A stretch of DNA of 64,000 bases from an uncultured Oxalobacter sp. (GCA_934277985.1 CAKQWF010000003.1:1-64000); one strand, 5' to 3'. Numbered from the stretch's first letter, positions 8,355 through 19,247 are shown. Notes: generated by a model not told the origin, from the sequence alone. Numbers and translations are program-made.

Positions 8355-8570
8355 ACCGCACCGTTTCGCAAATTATGTCCGGATGACCTGTACCGTTCCG
8401 GATGAAGCGGAAAATCTGGAATCGGAAGTTACAGGATTGAAAGCGAATGTTACAGTAAAAAAATTTTTTCTACAACGAAAAGTTGCAATACGGCAGGATT
8501 TCACGAAAATGCGGAAGGGCGCGCGGAGTACACGCGCACACCGCAGGATGTCGTGAGCGGAAAACCGGTG

Positions 8571-8969
8571 TCAGTGTTCCTTTTTTTCGATGGATTCCCA
8601 GAGAATTTCGATATAACGGTTGATCAGGGAAAGCTGTTCATCGGAAAACTGGCTGAATTGTTCGCGGGTGATGGAAAAAGGCCAGTCGTCGCAGGCATGT
8701 ATCCGGTCGCCGACCAGATATTCGGCATGTTCTTCCTCGACAGACGGGTAATGGACGCTTGCCGTTGCCGAAATGCCGAACTGGAGATAGGCCGGCGATA
8801 CGCCGAGTACATCGGCCAGTTTGTTCAGTGTCGTGCCGCGGGGAAGATTTTTCGCTTTTTCCCATTTTTGCACGGCCTGCGGCGTCACGCCGATTTTACG
8901 TGCCAGTTCGGACTGGCTGATATTCATGCTGTGACGGCAGTTCTCGATTCTTTTGGCGATTTTTTCCAT
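8571..8969 (-). CDS. XRE-family helix-turn-helix regulator
   Basis: A 132-residue protein with an N-terminal HTH_3 domain (residues 1-62). MNISQSELARKIGVTPQAVQKWEKAKNLPRG contains the two helices and recognition segment of Cro/CI-type regulators. The C-terminal 65 residues are acidic and do not resemble a peptidase. I start at 8969 (MEKIAKRIENCR) because the HTH begins there. The frame is open further upstream to 9047, and neither start has a clear Shine-Dalgarno sequence. It stands alone, and its target is unknown. Confidence 0.8.
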   Translation of the reverse strand: MEKIAKRIENCRHSMNISQSELARKIGVTPQAVQKWEKAKNLPRGTTLNKLADVLGVSPAYLQFGISATASVHYPSVEEEHAEYLVGDRIHACDDWPFSITREQFSQFSDEQLSLINRYIEILWESIEKKEH

Positions 8970-9169
8970 GCAAAAGACAAACAGGAGTTCGTGCAATAAA
9001 GATTGAAAACGGCCATATTGTATTACCAAACCGCACTCATCCGTCAAAATAAAATCATCCGTCGCCAGTCATGCAGGAAAGATTTCCCGTAAAGCGTCCC
9101 GGTCCCGTATCGTTTCACGAAGCGTCATGGCGGAAATTGCCGTATCATGCGCGTGCCGGTGTCGCCGGA

Positions 9170-10201
9170 TCAGTGCGCCGGGGCAGTCCCTGTCTTGCCG
9201 GACGGTTGGTGTTCTTCGGCCGGCCGGATGACGGTGCCGTCCAGTATTGCGGGATTGAACGTATGATCGATCCGGTCCATCCAGTCCGCATGCAGCCTGA
9301 ACATGAATTCGATCCGGATATTGCCGGAAGCGGGTACCGTTCGGACCGGGATGATGATGACCGCTTTCGACATGGGAGGGACATTCCGGTAAAAAGGAGG
9401 CGTGTTGTATGCGCCCTGGCGAAAAGCCAGCACGCCCAGATCGGACGCCGTCTTGTTGTTGACTTCATAGTTGAGCAACAGGCTGTTCTGGTTGAGTTGC
9501 GGCCATATGCGCTTGAGGCTGTCGGGTATGGACACGTCGCTGTAATCGGATTTTTTACGGATACCCAGCAGCCGGACGGGGAACTCGTTGTCGCTGTAAC
9601 TCTTGCGAAGATCGGATTCCTGATAAGCATCGAGATTGCCCCATCCCTGATTGCTGATACCGGAAAGATTGCGTTCGTCGAGCTTGTCGGTGACGTAGTC
9701 GATGATTTGTCCCGTATAGTAAAAAATCGGGCAGATACCAATCAGCAAACTGATGATGAGTGCGCTGACGCCGTAATTGAACGGAATGTCATGCGGCGAC
9801 TTGCAGATTTTGCCGGTGGTTTCGTTGGACGAGACCGACAGGATTTTCGACGAATCGAAAAAACCGCTTCTGATCTGGAGCAGCAGGTTGACTTCCTGCT
9901 TTTTGTGAATGCGCATGATATGGATGACGTGATTGACCAGTATCACGTCGGTCAGGCTCGATGCGACGATGTTGGCCTGCACGGACGGATCGAGTTCGAC
10001 ACGGACATTTTCCTCGACCTGGTTGCCGCGGTTGGAAATGACGATCTGATAGACAGGATATTGACTGTCATCCGTATGGTTCTGGAACAGGACCGGTGCG
10101 CTCGCATAAAGCTGGCGGATATGGTAAAGCCAGGCGATCATGGAAGACACCAGCACGATCACCGTGCCGACAGCGATTTCTTCGATAATGTTGATAAGCA
10201 T
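9170..10201 (-). CDS. Membrane protein of unknown function
   Basis: A protein of about 343 residues with two predicted transmembrane segments: residues 8-28 (VGTVIVLVSSMIAWLY) and about 150-172 (VSALIISLLIGICPIFYY). The segment between them is beta-rich and lies on one side of the membrane. The C-terminal half (from about 175) reads as a soluble beta domain ending in a proline-rich tail. I do not recognise a family. The start is uncertain: ATG at 10201 sits just before the first membrane helix, while ATG at 10249 adds 16 residues; neither has a good ribosome binding site. It lies 183 bp from recD on the same strand. Confidence 0.6.
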   Translation of the reverse strand: MLINIIEEIAVGTVIVLVSSMIAWLYHIRQLYASAPVLFQNHTDDSQYPVYQIVISNRGNQVEENVRVELDPSVQANIVASSLTDVILVNHVIHIMRIHKKQEVNLLLQIRSGFFDSSKILSVSSNETTGKICKSPHDIPFNYGVSALIISLLIGICPIFYYTGQIIDYVTDKLDERNLSGISNQGWGNLDAYQESDLRKSYSDNEFPVRLLGIRKKSDYSDVSIPDSLKRIWPQLNQNSLLLNYEVNNKTASDLGVLAFRQGAYNTPPFYRNVPPMSKAVIIIPVRTVPASGNIRIEFMFRLHADWMDRIDHTFNPAILDGTVIRPAEEHQPSGKTGTAPAH

Positions 10202-10384
10202 GGGCCAACTTGCAGTCAAAGGGAAATACCGCTTCCCGCATATCGCCATACAGGCTGCAAGAGCCTGTGTCCCGAGTGCCGGTCGCCATCGACCGGCAAT
10301 ATTTCATTTTGCCAACAAAACACAAGAAAAAACAATAGTATCAGCCAATATGTCGCCTGTGGCGCCGTGCAAGTGTCCGTTTTT

Positions 10385-12220
10385 TTACGCCACTTCCCGC
10401 AAGCGGTCGGCAAGGCCGGAATGTCTGGCGGAATCGGTTTGCAAACTTTGTTCAAGCACATTGGCGCCGGCCATGACCGTCATCGTATCCCTGGCACGGG
10501 TGATGCCGGTATAAACCAGCTCGCGGCACAGTACGCGGTAAAACTGTTCTGGAAAGAGCAGGGCGACCTCATCGAACTCCGATCCCTGCGACTGGTGAAC
10601 CGTCATGGCGAACGAGGTTTCATATATGCCCAGACGGGATGGCGAGACGCTGCGGAACGTCTTGTCGTCTTTCATGAACCATACCGCCAGATTGCCGGTA
10701 CCGTCCGGCAGCGCGATACCGACATCGCCGTTGAACAGACGCAAGGCATAATCGTTTCGCCGGATCATGACCGGTTTTCCGGCGAACCATCCCGAACCGT
10801 CACCGGAAGCGGACGATACGGTTTTGGCCATCGCCGCGGCGATCTGGCGGTTGATTTCGCCGACGCCGAAAGGCCCCTCGCGCACGGCGCACAGGATGCG
10901 GAAACGGTTGAATGTGGCGAAAACCTTTGCGATGTCATGGGGAGCGGTTTTGACGCATTCGAAATAAGGCGAATACCGCTCCAGCAGAAAACCGGTACAG
11001 GAAGCGGCGAGCCCAGGATCGTCCATATCTCGCCAGCAGACCGAAGGATATTGCCCGGTACAAAGCCGATGCAAGGCTTGCTGCGTGCGGCGTTCCCGGA
11101 TATCCGAAGCCAGCAGCCCGATGCCGGAATCGGCATTGAAGCGGTAATTGCGCGTCAGCCATACAACACTGTCGGCCAGCGGTGCGGTTTGCGATGCCGT
11201 CGATGGCGACTCCGGCAGGGCTGATGATCCGGCCAGCGCCGCCAGATCGTTCATGCAATCCTGCGAAAAAACACGGTGCGCGCTCAGCTCGGCGAATACC
11301 GAACCCGCTTCCACAGCGGCCAGCTGATCCTTGTCGCCCAGCAATATCACTCGCGCACCGGCGGGAACGGCATCGAACAATCGCGCGGCCATCGCCAGAT
11401 CGAGCATCGAGGCTTCGTCGATGACCAGCGTATCCAGCGGCAGCGGATTGTCCGCATGATAACGGACCGAAGTCCCGTCGGCTGTCATGCCCAGCAGGCG
11501 GTGGATGGTTTGCGCCTGTTGCGGAATCAGCGGCCGCAATTCGGGCGGCAGGCCGCCCAGACGATCCCTGATCGCTTCAAGCATGCGGGCGGCCGCCTTG
11601 CCTGTGGGCGCGGCCAGCATGATCCGGTTGTCTCTGTCGGTATGCAAAATGCAGGCCAGCAGCGATGCCACCGTGGTCGTTTTGCCCGTTCCAGGCCCGC
11701 CCGAGACGATCAGAAGCTGTTGCCGCAATGCAAGTGCCACCGCGATTTTCTGCCAGTCGGGTTCGTTGGTGTCCGAGCTGGAGAAAAGTTCATTGAAAAG
11801 CGCAAGCAGGGATTTCGTATCGACGGTGCGAACCGCGCGCATCGTCGCCAGCCGCTGCGCCAGCGTGCGTTCATAATCGAAATAGCGGTGCAGATACAGG
11901 CGGTCGCCCCCGTCGAGAACGAGCGGCGCACTGCCCGGCGCATCCGAAGGGGCGACCATGCCGGAGGCCAGTAGCGAGGCACGCAATGCATCGCGATCAT
12001 CCATTCCGTCGGAAGCGAGCGCCACCAGCGGCAGGCAGGTATCGCCTGAGGAGACCGCCAGACTGGTGTAATAGGTCGCCCTTTCCAGCAGGGTACGGGT
12101 GGCGCGGTCAAGCGTGCCGCCGCTTTCCGCCATGGTTTCACATGCCCAGTCCAGCACATGCCGCGCGAAAGCTTTCGCAAGCGTTTGTTCCGGTGTTTCC
12201 AGAGAAGCGGTATCCATCAT
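10385..12220 (-). CDS. recD: Exodeoxyribonuclease V alpha subunit RecD
   Basis: A 611-residue superfamily 1B helicase, the 5'-3' motor of RecBCD, which processes double-strand ends for recombination. Walker A GGPGTGKT is at residues 174-181. Also visible are DEASML (motif II), LLGDKDQL (motif III), TRNYRFN (motif IV region), VHQSQGSEFDEV (motif V) and YTGITRARD (motif VI). Length matches the E. coli subunit (608). It is the last gene of recC-recB-recD; its ATG overlaps the recB stop by 4 bp. Confidence 0.97.
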   Translation of the reverse strand: MMDTASLETPEQTLAKAFARHVLDWACETMAESGGTLDRATRTLLERATYYTSLAVSSGDTCLPLVALASDGMDDRDALRASLLASGMVAPSDAPGSAPLVLDGGDRLYLHRYFDYERTLAQRLATMRAVRTVDTKSLLALFNELFSSSDTNEPDWQKIAVALALRQQLLIVSGGPGTGKTTTVASLLACILHTDRDNRIMLAAPTGKAAARMLEAIRDRLGGLPPELRPLIPQQAQTIHRLLGMTADGTSVRYHADNPLPLDTLVIDEASMLDLAMAARLFDAVPAGARVILLGDKDQLAAVEAGSVFAELSAHRVFSQDCMNDLAALAGSSALPESPSTASQTAPLADSVVWLTRNYRFNADSGIGLLASDIRERRTQQALHRLCTGQYPSVCWRDMDDPGLAASCTGFLLERYSPYFECVKTAPHDIAKVFATFNRFRILCAVREGPFGVGEINRQIAAAMAKTVSSASGDGSGWFAGKPVMIRRNDYALRLFNGDVGIALPDGTGNLAVWFMKDDKTFRSVSPSRLGIYETSFAMTVHQSQGSEFDEVALLFPEQFYRVLCRELVYTGITRARDTMTVMAGANVLEQSLQTDSARHSGLADRLREVA

Positions 12221-15200
12221 GCCGTTATCCCCCCGTCAGACGGCTGTGCCGGCATGAGCGACCGGTCAATCGCCGTAATCAGTTCCCGGTTTGGCCGGGT
12301 GAAAAAGACGCCCGAAGGCGAGCCGTCCGTATTTTTCCAGTCCGGACGGACGCCGCGGACGAACAGGTAATAGACGCCGCCGAAATGGCGGTCATAGTCG
12401 TAATTGGGAAGCCGTGACGACAGATAGCGATGGAGCGCGACGGTATAAAGCAGATATTGCCAGTGATAACCGTGTTCATCCATCGCGGCCGACAGGCTTT
12501 TTACGTCGTAATCTTCCGGACGGTATCCCAGATGGTTTGACTTCCAGTCCAGCAGCCAGAACTTGCCGTTCGCCTCGAACACCAGATCGATGACCCCGTT
12601 CAGATAGGCCGTCATGTCGTTGAAAGCCAGTTGCGGCATATTGCGGGAGATATCTTTCGCCAGCCGGTTCATCCGTCCGGCCGACAGCCGTGCGGAAGAC
12701 AGACAAAACGGCCATTCCACCAGCTTGTGCGCATTGTCGAGCGTATCCAGTCTGAGATTTTCGTGCAGCGGTGTTTCCAGCACGTTTTCCAGCATCTTCG
12801 ACGCCATCGCACCGAATGTGGCGTCGTCATCGGCAAGCGGCGGTTCCGACTTTTGCGGAAAGAGCGACAGGGCGGTTTTCACGGCGGCATCCCAGGTCGT
12901 TTTGTCGGTGAATTTGGCGTGTTCGAATACCGCATGCAGACAGCTGCCGGCATAAGTGCCTTTCGGAAACATGAGGATATCGTCGGGAGCCGTCATGACG
13001 GCATCGTCCGTCCGGTACGTTCGGGGCGTCTCTTCCGCGACATATTCATCATGGTCTCCGCCCTCCGTTTCACCGGTCGCGTTGCGCATGAGACCGCTGA
13101 AACTGTTCATCCGCCAGTCGGCCGCCAGATACCTGTCGAACGTTCTGGCCGAAAGGGCGGGAATTTCCCGGTTGACGTCGCCTGCGGAAATGAACGCCTC
13201 ATCCGGCAGCGCGGTGACGGAAATATCCGCATGGTTTTCCAGCGCCATCCAGTCCGCCATGATTTGCGTCTCGGACAGCGGCAAACCGCTGTTTTTCGGC
13301 GGATTTATCCAGTCTTCGGGAGCGACACCGTCACCTGCGACCAGCCAGTTCAGCAGGCTGCGGCGCGATTCGGTTTTGTTGTGAGGACTTTTATAGCAGC
13401 CCGCCACCAGATAACAGCGGTAAATCGCACGGGTGAGCGCGACATAAATGAGGCGCATGTCTTCAGCGGCGGCAAGCAGACGGTTGCTTTTGGCGAACGG
13501 CGCCTTTTCTTCATCGGAAAGCGGGCGCAAATCGATGATCCGCCGCCGGGTATCGCCGTCATAATATTCCAGACCGATTTTGCCGGATGAATTGCTCTGC
13601 GTGCGGTTAAGCCAGATGAACGGGCAAAAAACGAACGGGAATTGCAGTCCCTTGGCACGGTGTATCGTCATGACCTGCACCAGATTGCTGTCCGTTTCGA
13701 GACGCAACTCCTCATCCTCGGCGCTGTATCCGTTTTCACGGTGCGTCACATACCATTCCATGAGCGCTTCGGGCGTCGGATACGTTTCGCTTTCGCGATG
13801 GATGAACTCGAACAGATGCATCAGATTGGTCATGCGCCGTTCCCCGTCGGGAAACGCCAGCAGGCGGCAGGGGATATCCTCGCGGTTCATGAACCAGCGC
13901 AAGGCATATCCCGCGCCGTGATCCAGCCATGCCTTGCGATATTCGGCAAACCGTTCGATGATGGGCGAGAGCTTCGTTTCGTCGTCGGCGGTGGCCTCGA
14001 TATCCGTCGAATCCATTCCCATCATCTCGGTCGCCAGCGCCGCCATCAAAAGCGGTTCATCGTCCGGTGCGAGCATTGCGGAAAGAATGCATTCCAGCTC
14101 ATCGGCTTCCCGCGAGTCGAACACATTGTCTTTCGACAGGGAAACGCTGCCGACGCCATGGCGGGCAAGCGCCTCGCAAACCTGTGCCGCCTGACGGTGG
14201 CTGCGGACCAGTACGGCGATATCGCCCGCCGCGACCGGCCTGTCGCCGATCAGGCACGTCCCGTTCACGCCCCCCCTGACCAGCCGTGCGATTTCGTTGG
14301 CGACAGCCTCGAGAGAACGCGCGAAAGCGTCCTGCCAGTGCATCGGTTCGTCGTTTTCACAGGGCAGCATCCAGACATGAAAAGCGGCCAGGTTCGTACC
14401 GTCGTCACGCAAGGTGGCTATCGTATGCTCGGCATATGAGGCCGGCTCGAAATCCAGACCGTCCTGCATGAAAACCCGCCGGTTCAGTCCGAACAGCGTA
14501 TTGCAGGCGTTTATCAGCCCGGGAACCGAACGGTAATTGTTCACCAGCGTGTAACGCGCGCCGGTTTGCTCCCGTGCCGCCAGATACGTGAACAGATCGG
14601 CGTTGCGGAAACTGTAAATGGCCTGTTTCGGGTCGCCGACCATGAATACCGGGGCATCCTGCCGGTGATAAATCGTCGAGAAAATCGCATACTGGAGCGG
14701 GTCGGTATCCTGAAATTCGTCGATCAGGGCGGCGGGAAAACGCTTGCCGATCGCATCGGCCAGCCAGTGCATGTCCGGATCGTGCAGGGCATCGTGCAAA
14801 TTCGAAAGCATGTCGTCGAACGCGATCGTGCGGCGCTGGCGTTTTTTCGCTTTCAGGTTTTCGGGTGCCTCATCCAGAAAACGCCGCATCAATCCATAGC
14901 GTGCAGCCTCGAGCTGCGTTTGCAATTCACTGCAACACGCATTCAGCGTATCGGCAAGATCGAAAAACGGATGCTGCGGCGGTACGAACTTCGTCTTGGT
15001 CTGGCTTTGAATCCAGGTCGCCATCATCATGACAGTACTGTTGTCATGACCGAGCATGAACAGGCAATCGTTCGCGGCGAACAGACGCTCATATTCACGG
15101 AACGCCTTGCCGATACGGGGGAGTTTCTTGTTCGGGTCTTTCAGTGTTCCATTGCGGCAATTTTCCTCAAGCAGCGCCCGGACAGTCTCTTTTTCAGCTC

Positions 15201-15921
15201 GCCAGCAGCGGGACGCTGCCGCATACGCCGCCTCAAGCTGCGAGAGAGCCGTCGCGATGGACTGCGACGGCATATCCGGAGAGAGCACATCCGGCCAGCG
15301 CACATCGGCCAGCGGTTTTTTCATGCGTTGCCGCAACAGCGATTCCAGCGTGTCCGGCGAAAAGCCGGAAGACTGGATCCAGCGCGACAGGGCAGGCGGA
15401 AGATCGCCGCCGGCGACATATGCACGCCAGAAATCATTGACCGTTTCGCGTACCAGCTCGGAATCGTCCGATTCGGCATTCACCGAAAACGCCTGACCCG
15501 ACGAAAACGCCGACAGCGACAGCGCACGCTGACAAAAACTGTGGATCGTGAAAACCGCCGCCTGATCGAACGACTGGAACGCCAGCTTCAGCAGGCCGGC
15601 AAGTTTCTCACGAGACAGGCCGTTTGCCATGCACCGTTGCAGCAGCTCCGTGACGAAGGCATTGTCTGTATCCGATGCATCCGTTGCCAGAGAAGCCAGC
15701 GTATCGGCGATGCGGTCGCGGATACGCTGGCGCAATTCGTCGGTCGCCGCCTGTGTGAACGTCACCACCAGAATCTGGCTGACCGGCAATTCCTTTTCCA
15801 GCAACAGGCGCAAGTACAGATTGCAGATATTCCATGTCTTGCCGGTACCGGCGGAAGCCTCGATGATCGAACGGCGATCCAGCGGACAGTTCAGTATGTC
15901 GAATTGAGTTGCCACCGTCAT
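12217..15921 (-). CDS. recB: Exodeoxyribonuclease V beta subunit RecB
   Basis: A 1234-residue UvrD-like helicase-nuclease, the 3'-5' motor and sole nuclease of RecBCD. The Walker A motif EASAGTGKT is at residues 21-29. DEFQDTDPLQ (motif II), GDPKQAIYSFRNAD (motif III), MTIHRAKGLQFPFV (motif V) and YVALTRAIYR (motif VI) follow in order. The C-terminal nuclease domain has GVIDLVFEANGKFWLLDWKSN, with the catalytic Asp...Asp-x-Lys set. It overlaps recC by 4 bp and recD by 4 bp, so the three are translationally coupled. Confidence 0.97.
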   Translation of the reverse strand: MTVATQFDILNCPLDRRSIIEASAGTGKTWNICNLYLRLLLEKELPVSQILVVTFTQAATDELRQRIRDRIADTLASLATDASDTDNAFVTELLQRCMANGLSREKLAGLLKLAFQSFDQAAVFTIHSFCQRALSLSAFSSGQAFSVNAESDDSELVRETVNDFWRAYVAGGDLPPALSRWIQSSGFSPDTLESLLRQRMKKPLADVRWPDVLSPDMPSQSIATALSQLEAAYAAASRCWRAEKETVRALLEENCRNGTLKDPNKKLPRIGKAFREYERLFAANDCLFMLGHDNSTVMMMATWIQSQTKTKFVPPQHPFFDLADTLNACCSELQTQLEAARYGLMRRFLDEAPENLKAKKRQRRTIAFDDMLSNLHDALHDPDMHWLADAIGKRFPAALIDEFQDTDPLQYAIFSTIYHRQDAPVFMVGDPKQAIYSFRNADLFTYLAAREQTGARYTLVNNYRSVPGLINACNTLFGLNRRVFMQDGLDFEPASYAEHTIATLRDDGTNLAAFHVWMLPCENDEPMHWQDAFARSLEAVANEIARLVRGGVNGTCLIGDRPVAAGDIAVLVRSHRQAAQVCEALARHGVGSVSLSKDNVFDSREADELECILSAMLAPDDEPLLMAALATEMMGMDSTDIEATADDETKLSPIIERFAEYRKAWLDHGAGYALRWFMNREDIPCRLLAFPDGERRMTNLMHLFEFIHRESETYPTPEALMEWYVTHRENGYSAEDEELRLETDSNLVQVMTIHRAKGLQFPFVFCPFIWLNRTQSNSSGKIGLEYYDGDTRRRIIDLRPLSDEEKAPFAKSNRLLAAAEDMRLIYVALTRAIYRCYLVAGCYKSPHNKTESRRSLLNWLVAGDGVAPEDWINPPKNSGLPLSETQIMADWMALENHADISVTALPDEAFISAGDVNREIPALSARTFDRYLAADWRMNSFSGLMRNATGETEGGDHDEYVAEETPRTYRTDDAVMTAPDDILMFPKGTYAGSCLHAVFEHAKFTDKTTWDAAVKTALSLFPQKSEPPLADDDATFGAMASKMLENVLETPLHENLRLDTLDNAHKLVEWPFCLSSARLSAGRMNRLAKDISRNMPQLAFNDMTAYLNGVIDLVFEANGKFWLLDWKSNHLGYRPEDYDVKSLSAAMDEHGYHWQYLLYTVALHRYLSSRLPNYDYDRHFGGVYYLFVRGVRPDWKNTDGSPSGVFFTRPNRELITAIDRSLMPAQPSDGGITA

Positions 15922-18900
15922 GCGTTTTCTCCCTTGCAGCGAGTGAACAGCGCGCCGAAAACCCGATTGGCCAGATCGGAAAAGGCCTCGTCGGCAAGCG
16001 GATCGGCATTGCCACGCATCGCCAGCCGGTTGTACAAATCGTCGCTTTCGCCCTCATAACCGGCATAGGACGGCTCCCATTTGGCTTTTGCCTTGTCCAT
16101 CTGCCCGCCGCTTTCCACAAAGGTCCATGAAGTATTCGGGAAAAAGGGCAGCGGTTTCGACAGTCCGGCACGGTAAATCGCCAACAGGTCCGACAAGAGC
16201 TCACGTGCATTGTCGACAGGGCCGACAGGCAGCGTCCCGTCCGTGAAATGCCAGATGGAACGGCAATCCACCCCGTCCGGTGCGCAGGCGTTCAGAAACA
16301 GGTGTTCGATCCACCAGGGCAGGCAGGCCCAGTGCGTTTTCGGGCGGTACCGGTAGCGTACCAGCCCGTTTCGGCGCAAATCGGTCAACGAACCGGAAAG
16401 TCGCCAGCGTTCCCCGGCGATCGTGAAATCCAGCGTCCGGGTCACAGGCGGCAGGATTCCGGAAGCCAGATCGGCCGACAGGGTGGAAGCGAAAGCGGAC
16501 ATCGCCCTGAGTTCGCCCTCGATGCAGTCCGAGCCGATGCGACCTGTGGGGAATTCGTTGCCGGACAGGGAGGCACGGCGAATGGCCTCATCGGACTGAC
16601 CGGCAAGATACATCGGCAAAATACGGTCGGCCAGCATCCGGCTTGCCGACCGGTCGGGCACCAGCGGTTCGTCGGCAGGCAATTCCTCATCCGGCGACGG
16701 AAAGCGGATATTGAGCCGCTGGCGCAGCAGATAACGGTTCGGATGGCTGAAAAAACGGGTCAGCTCATACAGCGATACCTCGCGCCATGTTTCGTCCGGC
16801 GCGGAAATGCCGGTGAAAAAGCGTTCTCCCGCTTCGCGGACAGGTGCGTCACCGTCAGCATCTTCAGGTGATAAAACAGATGAAAAACCAATTGCATCCT
16901 GTTCTTTTTCATACCGGTTTTGCAGTGCGCGACACAAGTCGCTCCGGAAACTCGACAGGGTCACGCCCGAAGAACCATCGAAATACCGGCCGGAAAACGG
17001 CTGAAGCGGATGCTCGGTCACGAGCCGCTTGCGGGCGGCATCGATATCGTCCTTTTTACTGGAACTTGCCAGTGCACGCGAAAGCACGTCGAGCAGTTCG
17101 GCGATCAGGATCGAGGGGGGTTTTTCCGAGTCGTCCCGGATGCTTCTGCCGGTATAGCTCAGGTAAAGGCTCTTGCGTGCCGAGAGCAGCAGATCGAGAA
17201 ACACGTTCTTGTCCGTGTCTCGCGGGATACGGTCGGTCGGACAGGGCGAGAGCGCGATCAGGTCGAATTCGTCCGGCCGGTTGTCCGCCGGATAGGCGCC
17301 GTCGTTCAGGCCGATGGCGAAAATATGGTCATACGGCAAATTGCGCAGGCTGTGCATCGGCGCGAACACCACGACGCCCGCCGGGACGCTGCCTTGTCCC
17401 GCGCCTTCGAGCGCCTTTTCCAGCGCGGCCATCGCGATGTCGTGCGAAAACACGAAAGTTTCCGAGGCAAACGCCATCGTTTCGCACAAATCGGTGATCC
17501 GCGAACGGATTTCGCGGTCGCTGTCGAGCAAGGCCGGCGTCACCGTCACGAAGGTGTCGAGTACGTCCAGCCAGCACTGTTGCCAGCCTTGCGGGGTTTT
17601 CGCGTCGTCGAGATCGCGCCGCAAGCTGTCGAGCGCCTCGATGAACCGCCATAACTGCCCAAGTCCCGCCGATTCCAGCCCCAGTCCGTGACCGGCTGGC
17701 AGACGATTCGCCACCGGCGACTGCATTCCGTCAGGCAACGCGTAGGCGAGAAAGAGGCGGTGCAGTCCGTCCCGGAAAGTGTGTTTTTCATCGGCAGGCA
17801 CATCGAAAGCCGTCTTGTGCTTTCCGTCCAGCGCCCAGCAGATACCGGCATCGTCCAGCCAGCGGCGCAACAGCGTCCTGTCGCCGTCGAACCCGAAAGT
17901 CGCGCCGACTTCCGGCAACATCAGCACATCCATCACAGCGGAGGCCGTGCAGCGCGAAGTGGCCAGCGCAAGGATGTCGAGCAGGGCGCGCGCCACCGGA
18001 TTGAGACGGTTGCTGCATCGTCCGGTGATGACGTAGGGAATCTGTACGCCGGAACCGTTGTGCCGGAAAACGGCGTCGATCATCGGGGCGGCCGTATCCA
18101 GATCGGGCGTGACGACGAGCATGTCGGACGGCGAGGGCGCATCGTCGGAAGCGAAACGGCGCAAAAGCTGGTCATGCAGAATCTCGATTTCCCGTGTCAG
18201 CGAATGCGCCACATGGATTTCCAGACTGTCGTCCGTTCCGTATGCCGACTGCGAAGCGTCTTTCCATTCCTGCAAGTCCAGCATGGCGTCCTGAACCCGG
18301 GCCAGCAAGGTGTTGTGTGAATCCGGCCGGCAGGCGTTCACGAAACCGTCGTTTTCCGTTTCCAGCGCGTCCAGCTTCGACATCATCAAGCCAAGCGAGG
18401 CGCAACACTGTTTGCCCCAGGAGGCCAGAAGCGGGTTGATGGTTTCGTGGTGTTGTACCTGATCGCGGCTTTCCAGTCGGGCCATCCGGCGCTCGTCGAC
18501 GATATCGAACCAGTATTCCCGGCATGGATTCATCACATACAACTCGATATCGGTATGTCGTCCCAGTTCGTGCAATATACTGATATAGGGCGGCGCGACG
18601 GTCGGCTCGCAGAAAAGATGCAGGCGTTCCGGCAGCAGGCCGAGGACTTTCTCATCGCCGGATGCAAGCATTGCCAGAAGCGCTGTGATCGTGCCGCTTT
18701 CGTCCGCGCCGGTCTCGCTGACGATACGCGCCCACAAGTCGGCCTGCCATGCCTGATCCGCCTGCGCGGCGGCTTCCTGCGTGCCGATGTCGGCCATCTC
18801 GCCTTTCGCCCAGCTCTCAAGCCATTGCGTACGGTAAACGCCATACCGGTCGAACAGGGTGGCGATACGGCAGGCAAGCTCGAAGCGCATGGCGTCGTCG

Positions 18901-19247
18901 CAGCGTTCGAGATAGGCGGACAGCCTCGGATGGGCACTGACGAACGTTTCGTCACCGAGCAATCGCAAAATCCGCCATGACAACACGTCCGGCGAAAAAG
19001 ACGACTTGCCGCCCGATCCGGCAGCCTTTCCGGCCAGTTCCCAGAGCCATTGCGCCAGAAAGGCGAACGAGACATTGGCGCAAACGCCATGCCGGTCGGC
19101 GATCGCCAGCATCAGCTTGCGCTTGATCGCCGCGCTCGGCACGATGACCTGTATGGGCGTGAATACCGGAGCGGGGTGCGACGCCAGCTTGTCGCACAGT
19201 TTTTCCTGCAATACTTCAAAACGGTTGGACTGGTTCAGATACAGCAT
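15918..19247 (-). CDS. recC: Exodeoxyribonuclease V gamma subunit RecC
   Basis: A 1109-residue subunit that holds the complex together and scans for Chi. It is an inactive helicase fold: LYLNQSNRFEVLQEKL at the N-terminus, QVIVPSAAIKRKLMLAIAD in place of a Walker A, and DMLVVTPDLDTAAPMIDAVF mid-protein. E. coli RecC is 1122 residues. I start at 19247 (MLYLNQSN). The upstream 27 codons (TRFPASAGFVTVRAAT...) look like leader sequence. It is the first gene of the operon. Confidence 0.95.
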   Translation of the reverse strand: MLYLNQSNRFEVLQEKLCDKLASHPAPVFTPIQVIVPSAAIKRKLMLAIADRHGVCANVSFAFLAQWLWELAGKAAGSGGKSSFSPDVLSWRILRLLGDETFVSAHPRLSAYLERCDDAMRFELACRIATLFDRYGVYRTQWLESWAKGEMADIGTQEAAAQADQAWQADLWARIVSETGADESGTITALLAMLASGDEKVLGLLPERLHLFCEPTVAPPYISILHELGRHTDIELYVMNPCREYWFDIVDERRMARLESRDQVQHHETINPLLASWGKQCCASLGLMMSKLDALETENDGFVNACRPDSHNTLLARVQDAMLDLQEWKDASQSAYGTDDSLEIHVAHSLTREIEILHDQLLRRFASDDAPSPSDMLVVTPDLDTAAPMIDAVFRHNGSGVQIPYVITGRCSNRLNPVARALLDILALATSRCTASAVMDVLMLPEVGATFGFDGDRTLLRRWLDDAGICWALDGKHKTAFDVPADEKHTFRDGLHRLFLAYALPDGMQSPVANRLPAGHGLGLESAGLGQLWRFIEALDSLRRDLDDAKTPQGWQQCWLDVLDTFVTVTPALLDSDREIRSRITDLCETMAFASETFVFSHDIAMAALEKALEGAGQGSVPAGVVVFAPMHSLRNLPYDHIFAIGLNDGAYPADNRPDEFDLIALSPCPTDRIPRDTDKNVFLDLLLSARKSLYLSYTGRSIRDDSEKPPSILIAELLDVLSRALASSSKKDDIDAARKRLVTEHPLQPFSGRYFDGSSGVTLSSFRSDLCRALQNRYEKEQDAIGFSSVLSPEDADGDAPVREAGERFFTGISAPDETWREVSLYELTRFFSHPNRYLLRQRLNIRFPSPDEELPADEPLVPDRSASRMLADRILPMYLAGQSDEAIRRASLSGNEFPTGRIGSDCIEGELRAMSAFASTLSADLASGILPPVTRTLDFTIAGERWRLSGSLTDLRRNGLVRYRYRPKTHWACLPWWIEHLFLNACAPDGVDCRSIWHFTDGTLPVGPVDNARELLSDLLAIYRAGLSKPLPFFPNTSWTFVESGGQMDKAKAKWEPSYAGYEGESDDLYNRLAMRGNADPLADEAFSDLANRVFGALFTRCKGENA

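Noticed and set aside
9071..11224. 717-codon forward open frame
   Set aside because: It is antisense to recD and the membrane-protein gene, which have clear family motifs. G+C-rich codon bias opens the opposite strand, and the translation has no domain.
14566..16059. 497-codon forward open frame
   Set aside because: It is antisense to recB, whose helicase motifs cover this region. Arg/Gln-rich, with no ribosome binding site.
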